This document shows positions 26,435 through 34,856 of a DNA stretch of 57,863 bases, piece by piece. The notes below the pieces were generated by a model, which saw only the letters and a list, made by a program, of their open reading frames with translations, searched no databases and was not told where the DNA came from. The stretch covers positions 1 to 57,863 of the forward strand of contig URII01000009.1 of the NCBI GenBank assembly GCA_900547825.1, read 5' to 3'. The position numbers and the translations under genes were made by a program. Within the stretch, counting starts at the first letter, position 1. Each line of letters begins with the position of its first letter. Origin of the DNA: an uncultured Porphyromonadaceae bacterium (GTDB lineage: Bacteria > Bacteroidota > Bacteroidia > Bacteroidales > Muribaculaceae).

Positions 26435-28165
26435 TTATTCGGTTACTTGTTCGTAGAGCATGGGCAGCGCGTCACTTGACGTGGCCGGTGCGAAATTCGA
26501 GTAGTTGGGAGCCCAGTTAACGGTAAATGTCGGTCGCATCTCATTTACGATCCTGAATGTGCCGGAGGCCTCGGGGGTCACAGTCCATACTGAGCCTGCT
26601 TCGGGCGATGTGTAGAGCTGGAAGCTCTTGTGGTTTTCCACATTGTCCATTGACAGATAGCGGCCGTAGCTGTCAAGCATTGTGAATCCAGTGCCGGATG
26701 CTGTGAACTTTATGGCATTGAGCGATGAGGTGGTTATCACGTCGCCTTCGGTTTTCTTGGGATCCTCTACATAAAGATAGCCATAAGAGAACGATTCTTT
26801 GATGGGTATGGCCACTTTGCCCTCTGAATTCACCATCACGTAAAGGCGTCCGGAGGTCACTGACGTGGCTTTGCGGAATTTGAGTTCGCCAGTTACCGGA
26901 GCTTCCGGTTCCTTGCCGGTGGCACCCCAGGTGTAGGCTGATGTTTCCTTGAGTCCGGTCACGGCAAAGAACCTGTCGATGTTGCCTTTAAGGCTCACCT
27001 GCTTGCCGAGGTTGCCGGGATTGTCCATGAGGTTAAGCTCCTTGCGGATTGTGCCTGCCGGGAGCTGCACGGGAATGCACGATGAAAGATCCTTCACATC
27101 GGCGGCTGTGGCCAGGAGGAGGTTGGTGGCCGAGGTGGCGTTGGCGTCGAATCTGGCGCCTTCGGTTATGTCCATGCCGTCGATCCAGCCCACTATGTAG
27201 CCTGTGACCCATGTGCCGGTGCCGGAGGCTCCGCCGAGCACATCGGCCACGCTGAACGGCGAAGCGGCCGTGCCGTTGCCGGTAGTCTCGCCGGGCGACG
27301 TGGGTTCATCTGACTTGTCGAATCCCTGAAGCGACGCATAGTCGATCATGAGCAGCTGCCATCCGTTGTCATACATGCTCAGTATGCCGGTTATCGAGCC
27401 GGTGCCGGTGGGTATCATGTCGCGGCCGAAATCGGAATACGCACTGCACCGCACGTTGATGCGGTTGCCTGCGGCGTCAGTTGCATAGCGGTTGGCCGAT
27501 TTTGGATCGCTTGCATTGGAGTAGTCGCCGAATGTGGTGCGTCCGCCGTCGGTGAATTTAAGGCCGTCGATTCTGATCAGCTGGCTCTGCCATTGTGCAA
27601 TGCCGGCAGCTGTGGCCTTGGCTGCCTCAATGTCGGGGATGGTGGTGGCTATGGTGTCGATTGCCGCGCGGTCAGGCATGCCGTCGCGCTGCACATGCGA
27701 GGCAAATGTCTCCTCGGCCATGAATGTCATGCCCTTGTCGCCCACGGAGCCTATCTGCATCAGTGAGCGGTAATTGCCGATGTGCAGCCCTGTGAGGTTC
27801 ACCACTATTTCCTGTCCGTATTTGTAATTCTCATACATCGCCTTGGCGTCCACAGCTATCGTAAGGGCTCCTGTGGCGTCCTGGATCATGATGTTTTTGT
27901 AGATGTTGCCTGAGGCGTCGCTTGATATTATGCGTCCCTTTACATATATGCTGTCGCCGCCGGGGGTCAGCCCTATTTCCTCGTTGGAATTGCCGGCGAT
28001 CAGATGCCAGTAATCGGTCTTGAGCTGGGCTATGGTGGTGTTGGCCTCATGGTCGGCCTCGGGCACCACTGTTGGGGGATAGTCGAAATCGTCGCTGCAT
28101 CCGGCCATTGATGCGGCTATGGCTATGGGCAGCGCAAGCGATTTGATGAATCTATATGGTTTCAT
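26435..28165 (-). CDS. DUF5689-type surface lipoprotein
   Basis: A 576-aa lipoprotein. Signal MKPYRFIKSLALPIAIAASM, then AGC|SDDFDYPP, again Cys plus acidic residues typical of surface export. About 40-290 is DUF5689-like (IYVKGRIISSDASGNIYKNIMIQDATGALTI). About 295-415 is one domain related to the duplicated domains of the downstream protein (VTGYIVGW, VQLPAG, LNLMDNPGNLGKQV). The C-terminal 150 residues (KATSVTSGRLYVMVNSEG..., ending LYEQVTE) form a further beta-rich domain. The gene sits between the TonB receptor (30-nt gap) and the 711-aa protein (26-nt gap), so the three are co-transcribed. It probably acts as a surface partner of the receptor, in place of a SusD-like protein. Confidence 0.75.
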   Translation of the reverse strand: MKPYRFIKSLALPIAIAASMAGCSDDFDYPPTVVPEADHEANTTIAQLKTDYWHLIAGNSNEEIGLTPGGDSIYVKGRIISSDASGNIYKNIMIQDATGALTIAVDAKAMYENYKYGQEIVVNLTGLHIGNYRSLMQIGSVGDKGMTFMAEETFASHVQRDGMPDRAAIDTIATTIPDIEAAKATAAGIAQWQSQLIRIDGLKFTDGGRTTFGDYSNASDPKSANRYATDAAGNRINVRCSAYSDFGRDMIPTGTGSITGILSMYDNGWQLLMIDYASLQGFDKSDEPTSPGETTGNGTAASPFSVADVLGGASGTGTWVTGYIVGWIDGMDITEGARFDANATSATNLLLATAADVKDLSSCIPVQLPAGTIRKELNLMDNPGNLGKQVSLKGNIDRFFAVTGLKETSAYTWGATGKEPEAPVTGELKFRKATSVTSGRLYVMVNSEGKVAIPIKESFSYGYLYVEDPKKTEGDVITTSSLNAIKFTASGTGFTMLDSYGRYLSMDNVENHKSFQLYTSPEAGSVWTVTPEASGTFRIVNEMRPTFTVNWAPNYSNFAPATSSDALPMLYEQVTE

Positions 28166-28195
28166 GAGTTGATTGAATGCTGTGTTTGTGATGTT

Positions 28196-30955
28196 TTAGA
28201 ATCGTATGCCTGCGTTGAGGAACACCTTGATGCCCTGTGCATAGCTGTATTTGTTGGGATATTTCGAGGCGTCGTAGTTCTTGTAATCGAAGCGGCCCTG
28301 CTGATAACCGTAGGTCATGATGTCGCGGTTGTTCAGCACATTATCCACATTGAGGTTGAAGTTCATCGACACCTTGCGGTTGATGTAGACGAGCTTGCCC
28401 ACGGAGATGTTGAGCACGAATGCGTTTTTCAGCTTGTCCTGTCCGGCAAGGTCACGCACACCCTTTTCAAGCGATGCGAGATCGTCATACTGCGACCACA
28501 GGTCCGGGAGCACTTCGTGGTGGTTGGGCGCGAGGTTCACGTATGAATCGCCCATCCATGATCCGTTTATGCCGAAGAACCAGCGTTTGGGGGCCTGCCA
28601 GTCGAGTCCGATGTTGAATGCAGCCTGGGGAGTGCCGCCCACATAGTAGTTTTTCAGATATACCTTCTGCTCGGTGTCGGGAGCTGCGCCGTTCTCGTAG
28701 GAGCGTACGCCTGTGGGATTGTTGCGGTACTGGTAGCGGGCATAAGTGGCGGCTGCGGTGGCTGTGAGCGAGGGCAGTATCTTGTAGCTCATGCCGAGTT
28801 CCACACCCTTGAAGCTCTTGTGCACACCTTTGAGCACATAGTTCATGAATGTGGAGTAATAATCGTCGTAGAACGATGAGCGCTCTGTCTGATCCATCAT
28901 CTCGGTGATGAAACCGGTTATGCTTCCGCGGAATTTGCGGTAGTTCCATACATACGACAGATCGGCTGTGAATATGCGTTCGCTGCAAAGTCCGTCAATG
29001 GAGGTGTCCTTGATGCGCGGCGATATGTAAGCGTATTCAAACAGCGGGGCGCGTGTTTCATACGACGAGTTGAGCATGAAATAGTTGTGGCCGTCGAGCT
29101 TGTATGTGGCACCGGCTTTTACGGCGCCGTTGTCGAAGCGGTGCATGTCGCCTTTGCCGTAGGAGTTTTCGGGTGCGCGGCCGTTGCGCATCTTGCCGTC
29201 GCGCTGGAACTGGGTGTAGCTCACGTTGAGACCGTAGAACACATCCCAATGGGCGAGGTTGATGGTGTTCTGAAGCCATCCGGTGATCTGGAGGGCGTTT
29301 ATGTCGTAATTGTAACCGAACTTGTCGCCTTTGTGCACACGGCGGTTAGGATCGTTCAGGTTGTTCTGGAGGAAATTCGGGTCATCGGGGAAGTCGCGTT
29401 CGGCATAAGTGTCGATATCGAGCCAGAACTCGCCGCCGAGCAGGTCGCGTACCGTCTTGTAGTACGATGCGCGGGTGAAGTTGGCCGTGACGCCGGCCTG
29501 AAGGGTCATTGACGAGTTCAGGCGGTGGTTGAGCACCGAGTTGAAAATGGCGTTGAACTGGTTGCTGTGGCGGTTCTCGAGTATGTAGGTCGACCCGCGT
29601 TTGAGCGCGTCCTCGCGTCCTATGTTGTCACGGTTGTTGAGGTAGTTGGTCTGGTAAAGACGATCCCAGTTGATCTGACGGAAGCTCTCGTCGTGACGCC
29701 AGAGGTCGGTGTACAGGTCAAACTGCTCCTCGTTGTCCTTATAATAGGAGGGGAGATAGCGGTAATAGTCGGGGCGCGGATCGGCTGCGTTATACCATTG
29801 GAGAGCCGATGACGAATAGTTGACCCAGCGTATGGCCATACCTGTGTTGAGGGTGGTGTTGCGCGAGGGTTTGAATATCCAGTTGAGTATGGCGGTGGGA
29901 TCGAATGTCTCCGTGATGCGTGCCGAGCGTTTTTCGCCGTCCTGCCATCCCCATCCGGGGTTGTAGAGGTTGTTGTCGGCAAGGTCGTAGGCTTCCTGAT
30001 AGGTCATCTGCGGAGTGGCACGCTGTGTGGGTGCGCCGAATGTGGTCAGAATGAGCTGGTGCATGTCCGAGAACTTCTTTTCGAGCGACAGGAAGTAGCC
30101 GGCCGAATTGTAGAATGTGCCTTCCACCACACCTTCGTTGGCATAGCGGCCTACGGCACCTACAGTCACGCCCCATCCGTTTTTCGGGCTGATACCGGTG
30201 GAGTACAGCACCATGCCGCGGAACATGTAGGCCGAGTTGGTGAACGCTACCGATCCGTTGAAGCCCGGAGCGTAATCCGATGTGATGGTGGATATGTTGG
30301 TGGAGCCGCCTATGTCGCCGAATCCGTAAGCGCCGGCACCCACACCGAGGGTCACTGTCTTGTTGCGGAACGCGCGGTTCATGCCGCCGAGAGTGGAGTA
30401 GTTGAAGCGTCCGCGGGCAAGGTCATTGAACGGCAGGCCGTTGATGTAGGTTTTGGAATACTCCGAATTGTAGCCGCGGAAGCGGAAACGCATGGTGTTG
30501 AAATTGTAGTTGGTGGCGTTGTAGTACACATTGTCCGACGCTCCGGTGAGAGCGCCTATCTGCTGTGCCGCACCCTCTTCCTCTTCTATGGCGTTTTCAT
30601 CGAAGATCATTTCAGCCATGTCCTCGTGGTAGCCTGTGGCCGATGCGTTGTCGCGCTCCATACGTATGGCGCCCACATCATTGGATCCCGGCAGAAGTGT
30701 AAGCGGTTCGGCGGTTTCCTCATAGCCGGAGGCGCTGACTGCGAGCACATCCTCGCCGGCTTTGGCGTTTTTGATTACGAAGTCGCCCGCCGGCGATGTT
30801 ATGGCCGAGGCGCCTTGATTGTTCAGCTGCACATGCGCACCCGCCACAGGGGCTCCCGTGGCCGAGTCGATAACTGTGCCCGTCACCGATGCCGTCTGAG
30901 CCATGGCGCCCGCAACGGCAGTCAGCAACATGACAAGAAACAGTTTAAGTTTCAT
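28196..30955 (-). CDS. TonB-dependent outer-membrane receptor with carboxypeptidase-like domain
   Basis: A 919-aa receptor. Signal peptide MKLKLFLVMLLTAVAGAMAQ; then a carboxypeptidase-regulatory-like domain (about 22-100, TGTVIDSATGAPVAGAHVQL); a plug domain (about 110-240, including the INGLPFNDLARGRFNY region and GDIGGSTNI); then a 22-strand-type barrel rich in aromatic residues to the terminal Phe (VFLNAGIRF). It would import a ligand across the outer membrane using TonB energy. It lacks a SusD neighbour and is followed by two DUF5689 lipoproteins. It is shorter than most SusC proteins. The promoter is at 31053-31083, with a leader of about 95 nt. The substrate is unknown. Confidence 0.88.
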   Translation of the reverse strand: MKLKLFLVMLLTAVAGAMAQTASVTGTVIDSATGAPVAGAHVQLNNQGASAITSPAGDFVIKNAKAGEDVLAVSASGYEETAEPLTLLPGSNDVGAIRMERDNASATGYHEDMAEMIFDENAIEEEEGAAQQIGALTGASDNVYYNATNYNFNTMRFRFRGYNSEYSKTYINGLPFNDLARGRFNYSTLGGMNRAFRNKTVTLGVGAGAYGFGDIGGSTNISTITSDYAPGFNGSVAFTNSAYMFRGMVLYSTGISPKNGWGVTVGAVGRYANEGVVEGTFYNSAGYFLSLEKKFSDMHQLILTTFGAPTQRATPQMTYQEAYDLADNNLYNPGWGWQDGEKRSARITETFDPTAILNWIFKPSRNTTLNTGMAIRWVNYSSSALQWYNAADPRPDYYRYLPSYYKDNEEQFDLYTDLWRHDESFRQINWDRLYQTNYLNNRDNIGREDALKRGSTYILENRHSNQFNAIFNSVLNHRLNSSMTLQAGVTANFTRASYYKTVRDLLGGEFWLDIDTYAERDFPDDPNFLQNNLNDPNRRVHKGDKFGYNYDINALQITGWLQNTINLAHWDVFYGLNVSYTQFQRDGKMRNGRAPENSYGKGDMHRFDNGAVKAGATYKLDGHNYFMLNSSYETRAPLFEYAYISPRIKDTSIDGLCSERIFTADLSYVWNYRKFRGSITGFITEMMDQTERSSFYDDYYSTFMNYVLKGVHKSFKGVELGMSYKILPSLTATAAATYARYQYRNNPTGVRSYENGAAPDTEQKVYLKNYYVGGTPQAAFNIGLDWQAPKRWFFGINGSWMGDSYVNLAPNHHEVLPDLWSQYDDLASLEKGVRDLAGQDKLKNAFVLNISVGKLVYINRKVSMNFNLNVDNVLNNRDIMTYGYQQGRFDYKNYDASKYPNKYSYAQGIKVFLNAGIRF

Positions 30956-31052
30956 AATTGCTGTGTTGTGAAGTTGTTTGGTTAATATTTAATTGTTAAT
31001 ATTTGCGATAATTAATATTTCACCCCACAATATTACTTATGGGTAGAGCTCC

Positions 31053-31083
31053 CAAAGTTAAATAATTATTTTTTATTCACAAT
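31053..31083 (-). promoter_or_regulatory. Promoter of the TonB receptor operon
   Basis: On the minus strand, ATTG (31080-31083), then 19 nt, then TAACTTTG (31053-31060). This gives a 5' leader of roughly 95 nt before the ATG at 30955. That leader is AT-rich and repeats TTAATATT motifs. Confidence 0.6.
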
Positions 31084-31177
31084 CATTCACGCTTAAGAAA
31101 TTTCCCTATACTCCAATCTGATCAGGTAAAAACTCTCCATTTTTGTATCTGAATGGTATGGGAGCCATAAATGAAAG

Positions 31178-31213
31178 GTTGGCCGGAAAGGAGTGGATCC
31201 TTTTCCGGCCAAC
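31178..31213 (-). terminator. Terminator-like hairpin after ackA
   Basis: A stem GTTGGCCGGAAA pairs with TTTCCGGCCAAC around an inner GGA/TCC, 27 nt past the ackA stop. The T-tract beyond it is short (CTTTCATTT), so efficiency is uncertain. Confidence 0.65.
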
Positions 31214-31240
31214 ATGTGGTTCTTGCTGTTATGTAGTGGA

Positions 31241-32443
31241 TCAGAGGGCTTTTACAATGGCCTCGGTGTCACGGGCTATCATAAGTTCCTCGTCGGTGGG
31301 TATCACCACCACCTTCACGCGTGAAGCGGGAGTGGAGAGCAGTGTCTCCTTGCCGCGTATACGGGCATTGAGTTCTGTGTCAAGCTCCACACCCATGAAG
31401 CGGAGAGGCTCGCACACTTCCTCGCGCAGGCCGGTCTGGTTCTCGCCCACGCCGCCGGTAAACACTATTATGTCAAGTCCGCCCATTTCGGCCGCATAAG
31501 CTCCGATATATTTGATGATGCGCAGCTCATACATGTCGAGGGCCAGCCGTGCGCGTTCGTCGCCCGCCTCTACGGCAGCTTCGATTTCGCGCATGTCGCT
31601 GGAAATGCCGGTCACGCCGAGCACTCCGCTCTCCTTGTTGACCATGCGGGATATTGCATCGGCATCCATGCCGTGGCGTTTCATCAGGAATGTCAGGGCG
31701 CCGGGATCCACATCGCCCGAACGGGTACCCATCATGAGGCCCTCTGTGGGTGTGAGACCCATTGAGGTGTCAACGCTCCGGCCGCCGTCAACGGCTGTTA
31801 TGGAACCGCCGTTGCCTATGTGGCAGGTCACCATCTTCACCTTTTTGATATCCTCGCCGAGAAACTCGCATGCGCGGGCCGATACATAGCGGTGGCTTGT
31901 GCCGTGGAAGCCGTAGCGGCGCACTCCGTCCTCCTTATAATATTTATAGGGGAGGGGATATATGAACGCCTTCGGGGGCATGGTCTGGTGGAATGCTGTG
32001 TCGAACACACCTACCTGCGGCACATCGGGCATGAGCGCGGTTATAGCCTCTATGCCGGTCATGTTGGCCGGATTGTGGAGCGGGGCTATGGGGTAGCATT
32101 CGCGGATCATGTCCTTGACCTCGTCGGTGATGAGCACACTGGAGTTGAACTTCTCGCCGCCATGCACCACGCGGTGGCCTACGGCATCGATTTCGCTGAA
32201 ATTGCTGATACATCCTTCCTTGGGGTCGGTGAGCAGTTTCAGTATGGCTTCTATTGCTCCGCGGTGGTCGGTCATGCCGAGGTCGATGGTGTCCTTGGAG
32301 CCGTCATTGCGCTTGAATTTCAGGAAGCCGTCGGGAAGTCCGATTTTCTCCACTCCGCCTTCGGCCATGGTGGCGCCGGTGGCGGTGTCTATAAGTTTGT
32401 ATTTGACGGAACTGCTGCCGCAGTTGAGCACAAGTATTTTCAT
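31241..32443 (-). CDS. ackA: Acetate kinase
   Basis: A 400-aa enzyme that makes ATP and acetate from acetyl phosphate and ADP in the cytoplasm, the last step of overflow or fermentative acetate formation. Visible motifs: N-terminal LNCGSSSVKYKL (phosphate-binding), HRVVHGGEKF, FDTAFHQTMP, RYGFHGTSHRY, CHIGNGGSI, DTSMGLTPTEGLMMGTRSGD and FTGGVGEN. The length is standard. It lies 15 nt downstream of pta in a two-gene operon and ends before a hairpin at 31178-31213. Confidence 0.97.
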   Translation of the reverse strand: MKILVLNCGSSSVKYKLIDTATGATMAEGGVEKIGLPDGFLKFKRNDGSKDTIDLGMTDHRGAIEAILKLLTDPKEGCISNFSEIDAVGHRVVHGGEKFNSSVLITDEVKDMIRECYPIAPLHNPANMTGIEAITALMPDVPQVGVFDTAFHQTMPPKAFIYPLPYKYYKEDGVRRYGFHGTSHRYVSARACEFLGEDIKKVKMVTCHIGNGGSITAVDGGRSVDTSMGLTPTEGLMMGTRSGDVDPGALTFLMKRHGMDADAISRMVNKESGVLGVTGISSDMREIEAAVEAGDERARLALDMYELRIIKYIGAYAAEMGGLDIIVFTGGVGENQTGLREEVCEPLRFMGVELDTELNARIRGKETLLSTPASRVKVVVIPTDEELMIARDTEAIVKAL

Positions 32444-32458
32444 TACCGGTAAATTTTC

Positions 32459-33475
32459 TTATTTGTGGGATTTAAGGCCGATAGCCTGATTGCATGTGAT
32501 TATGATGGTCTTGTAGATATCCTCGGGGAAGCAGCCGCGCGAAAGGTCGTTGACCGGGGCGGCGAGACCTTGCAGGATGGGGCCTACGGCCTGTACGCCG
32601 GCAAGGCGCTGCACGAGCTTGTAGGCGATGTTGCCCACCTCGAGCGACGGGAACACGAGCACGTTGGCTGTCCCGCTCAGGGGTGAGTTCGGGGCTTTCT
32701 GGGCCGATACACCGGGCACTATGGCGGCGTCAGCCTGAAGTTCACCGTCAATGATAAGTTCCGGATCCATGTCGTGGGCTATCTTCACGGCCTCGATCAC
32801 CTTGTCGATGCGTTCATGCTTGGCGCTGCCCTTGGTGGAGAAGCTGAGCATGGCCACGCGCGGCTCTATGCCGGCTATATCGTGGGCTGTGCGTGCGGCC
32901 GACACCGCTATCTGGGCCAGTTCCGAAGCATCGGGGTCAGGCACAACGGCGCAGTCGGCGAACACGAGCATATCGTCCGTGCCGAAAGGCGATCCTTCGG
33001 GGAGAAGCATGAGGAATGCGCCGGACACCACATTGATCCCCGGCTCGGTCTTGATCACCTGGAAAGCCGCGCGGAGCACATTGCCGGTGGTGTTCATGGC
33101 GCCGGCCACCTGTCCGTCGGCATCGCCGTTCTTAATCATCAGGCAGCCCAGATAGAGAGGATTGGCGGCTGTCATCCGGGCCTGTTCCATGGTCACGCCC
33201 TTGCTCTTGCGGAGTTCGTAGAACAGCGGTGCATAGCGGTCTATCACACTCTTGTCGGCGGGATCCACGATTGTGGCCCGGTTTATGTTGGCAAGATGCA
33301 GGTCAGAGGCCATTGCGAGGATCTCCTCGCGGTTGCCGATAAGGATCACATTGGCTATGCCGTCGGCTATGATGCGGTCGGCGGCTGTGAGCGTACGCGA
33401 CTCTGTGCCTTCGGGCAGCACAATGCGCTGCGGCTGCTCTTTGGCGTGAGCGATTAGTTTGTCAAACAGGCTCAT
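32459..33475 (-). CDS. pta: Phosphate acetyltransferase
   Basis: A 338-aa single-domain phosphotransacetylase converting acetyl-CoA and phosphate to acetyl phosphate, which ackA then uses. Motifs include RIVLPEGTESRTL, MTAANPLYLGCLMIKNGDADG, GINVVSGAFLML and the C-terminal NVLVFPSLEVGNIAYKLVQR with GPILQGLAAPVNDLSRG. It is the short form without the N-terminal regulatory domain of E. coli Pta. It is first in the pta-ackA operon, with a promoter at 33511-33541. Confidence 0.97.
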   Translation of the reverse strand: MSLFDKLIAHAKEQPQRIVLPEGTESRTLTAADRIIADGIANVILIGNREEILAMASDLHLANINRATIVDPADKSVIDRYAPLFYELRKSKGVTMEQARMTAANPLYLGCLMIKNGDADGQVAGAMNTTGNVLRAAFQVIKTEPGINVVSGAFLMLLPEGSPFGTDDMLVFADCAVVPDPDASELAQIAVSAARTAHDIAGIEPRVAMLSFSTKGSAKHERIDKVIEAVKIAHDMDPELIIDGELQADAAIVPGVSAQKAPNSPLSGTANVLVFPSLEVGNIAYKLVQRLAGVQAVGPILQGLAAPVNDLSRGCFPEDIYKTIIITCNQAIGLKSHK

Positions 33476-33510
33476 AGTTGTTTTATTAGTGGTTGATAAT
33501 TTGTTAATCG

Positions 33511-33541
33511 CAAAGTTAAAAAACTTTCAGCGGACATCAAG
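33511..33541 (-). promoter_or_regulatory. Promoter of pta-ackA
   Basis: On the minus strand, CTTG (33538-33541), then 19 nt, then TAACTTTG (33511-33518), 35 nt before the pta ATG. Confidence 0.65.
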
Positions 33542-33596
33542 CGTTTTAACCTATAAAGTTTCAACTGTCACTTATCAACATATCACACCGTTTGTT

Positions 33597-33740
33597 ATGA
33601 GCAGAAATCGCAATTCCCGTACTAAAGTCAACGGATGGCTCCTGACGGGCGCCATAGTCCTAATAGTGCTTCTTCTCGTATGGCTTTCCGTGGCCATGTT
33701 CACCGGCGACACCGACGTTGCCGCCCTCATCTTACGGTAG
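33597..33740 (+). CDS. Possible 47-aa single-pass membrane protein
   Basis: The frame from ATG 33597 encodes MSRNRNSRTKVNGWLLTGAI and onward: a basic N-terminus, one strong membrane helix (about residues 15-35, WLLTGAIVLIVLLLVWLSVAMF) and a short acidic end (GDTDVAALILR). The positive-inside rule predicts a cytoplasmic N-terminus. A longer frame from 33459 overlaps the pta start and looks unprotein-like, so the internal ATG is preferred. It is divergent from pta and convergent with the gene at 33750. I see no clear promoter and know no function. Confidence 0.5.
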   Translation: MSRNRNSRTKVNGWLLTGAIVLIVLLLVWLSVAMFTGDTDVAALILR

Positions 33741-33749
33741 CGTAAGCTA

Positions 33750-34502
33750 TCACTGCTTTGTGCTTCCGTCCACTTCCTTGACCAAGTGGGCGGGAAGGAT
33801 GCAGCGGTAACCCCATTTGGAATAATTCATCCATTTGTCATCCTTGTGTCCGTAACTGCCGTCTTTGTCTAATCCGAAAGTATAAGCTTTCTTTCGGTCA
33901 AATTCGGTGGACGAGGCGAAATTGGATATTTCCGGTCGGCTGTTTTTTTCTACATTGGCTTCGATCAGTTCTTTGAACTTTTTGTCAAAGTCATTCTGTG
34001 TATTTTTGTCGGAGGGTATGTTATATCCGAGGGCGTTATAAAGGAGGGCTAACTCATTGATTGCCGGAAGATACCATCCGTTGCCTAACTTCTCGCAAGC
34101 GTAGAATACGTAGAAATGGCCCATGTCATAATCCAATGACACATCAAGTTTGCGTTTGAGGTTGAAGAGATTCACAAGTCCGCTATCGTGATCGCGCAGC
34201 CCGGTTGAAGATCCATTGCTGTTTGTGATTACCCATGAGCTGTTCATGCTGCTTCCTTTTTCAATTGTGGATGGGGCGACTGCCTCCAATGAAATTACAA
34301 GGCCCGGCTGGTTGGCGTTTGACCGCACCACTATGCAACGGCGTCCGAGCACATCCGTCACGTCGCCCACGTTGAGCACCGCTCCGTTGGTGTCGTAAAA
34401 ATAAATGGGATCTATTTCTCCTTCCGGAAGTTTGACCTCGGCATTCCCGAAAATGGTGCTTAACATGGCTGTAAAGGTAAAGAGCAAGCGTAATGTTTTC
34501 AT
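33750..34502 (-). CDS. Secreted DUF1566-like protein
   Basis: A 250-aa protein with signal peptide MKTLRLLFTFTAMLSTIFGNA. The C-terminal half contains GNGWYLPAINELALLYN and NYSKWGYRCILPA, the pattern of DUF1566/Lcl-type domains found in exported proteins of Bacteroidetes and Fibrobacteres. The N-terminal part (EIDPIYFYDTNGAVLNVGDV) is beta-rich. A start at 34502 is chosen over the upstream ATG at 34550 because it begins a clean signal peptide. Function unknown. The promoter box lies at 34540-34547. It is monocistronic and divergent from metK. Confidence 0.7.
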   Translation of the reverse strand: MKTLRLLFTFTAMLSTIFGNAEVKLPEGEIDPIYFYDTNGAVLNVGDVTDVLGRRCIVVRSNANQPGLVISLEAVAPSTIEKGSSMNSSWVITNSNGSSTGLRDHDSGLVNLFNLKRKLDVSLDYDMGHFYVFYACEKLGNGWYLPAINELALLYNALGYNIPSDKNTQNDFDKKFKELIEANVEKNSRPEISNFASSTEFDRKKAYTFGLDKDGSYGHKDDKWMNYSKWGYRCILPAHLVKEVDGSTKQ

Positions 34503-34539
34503 GGTAAATGTGATATAAGAGTTAGTATTTCCTAATATG

Positions 34540-34547
34540 CAAATATA
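34540..34547 (-). promoter_or_regulatory. Putative -7 box of the DUF1566-like gene
   Basis: TATATTTG on the minus strand, 37 nt before the chosen ATG. This position also argues against the upstream start at 34550, which would lie outside the transcript. The -33 element is not clear. Confidence 0.5.
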
Positions 34548-34610
34548 CAAGGAATCTACGGAAAAATAGTGACAGGTCTAATTATGTTTAATATTATTAA
34601 CTCTGAAATG

Positions 34611-34642
34611 GTTGCGGAAACCGCAAGGATAGCGTAACTTTG
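34611..34642 (+). promoter_or_regulatory. Promoter of metK
   Basis: GTTG (34611-34614), then 20 nt, then TAACTTTG (34635-34642). Transcription from here gives a leader of about 210 nt before the metK ATG, long for this genome. Confidence 0.65.
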
Positions 34643-34647
34643 CGGCT

Positions 34648-34742
34648 GTGGAAAAATTTGGCTGCTTGCAACCACTCGAAAAAATGCTAAAATCGCAACC
34701 CGCCGCAATCAGCGGCTGTCATGTGTCCCGCTTCGTTGCGGG
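34648..34742 (+). promoter_or_regulatory. Structured metK leader, candidate SAM-II-like riboswitch
   Basis: GTGG (34648-34651) can pair with CCAC (34672-34675) across a 20-nt loop ending in TTGCAA. It is followed by an A-rich linker and TGCTAAAA (34685-34692). A short stem, a large loop ending TTGCAA and a downstream GCTAAAA recall the SAM-II aptamer as I remember it. Two further hairpins follow: GCCGC/GCGGC (34702-34716) and CCCGC/GCGGG (34727-34742). A terminator-like stem comes next, then metK, whose product makes SAM. Feedback by SAM is the simple reading. The aptamer class is not proven by eye; it may be an undescribed leader. Confidence 0.5.
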
Positions 34743-34795
34743 CTATATGCCGAAATAGCCGGCGGGGTGTCGTATCTAACTTTCCGGAAACTTGC

Positions 34796-34830
34796 AGCCG
34801 GGTGGCCTTCCACCCGGCTTTCATATTTAT
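34796..34830 (+). terminator. Attenuator-like terminator in the metK leader
   Basis: A perfect 10-bp GC-rich stem AGCCGGGTGG/CCACCCGGCT with loop CCTT and a T-rich tail (TTCATATTTATG) lies 27 nt before the metK ATG. It is inside the leader and not after any gene, so it fits regulated premature termination. Confidence 0.75.
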
Positions 34831-34856
34831 GTAAACAACAAAAAATTTTTATAACG

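Noticed and set aside
30059..30985. 308-aa plus-strand ORF opposite the TonB receptor N-terminus
   Set aside because: It is antisense to the signal peptide and plug of a clear receptor, with no recognisable protein features.
33459..33596. N-terminal extension of the 47-aa membrane ORF
   Set aside because: It overlaps the start and promoter of pta on the other strand and is not protein-like; the internal ATG at 33597 begins a normal membrane protein.
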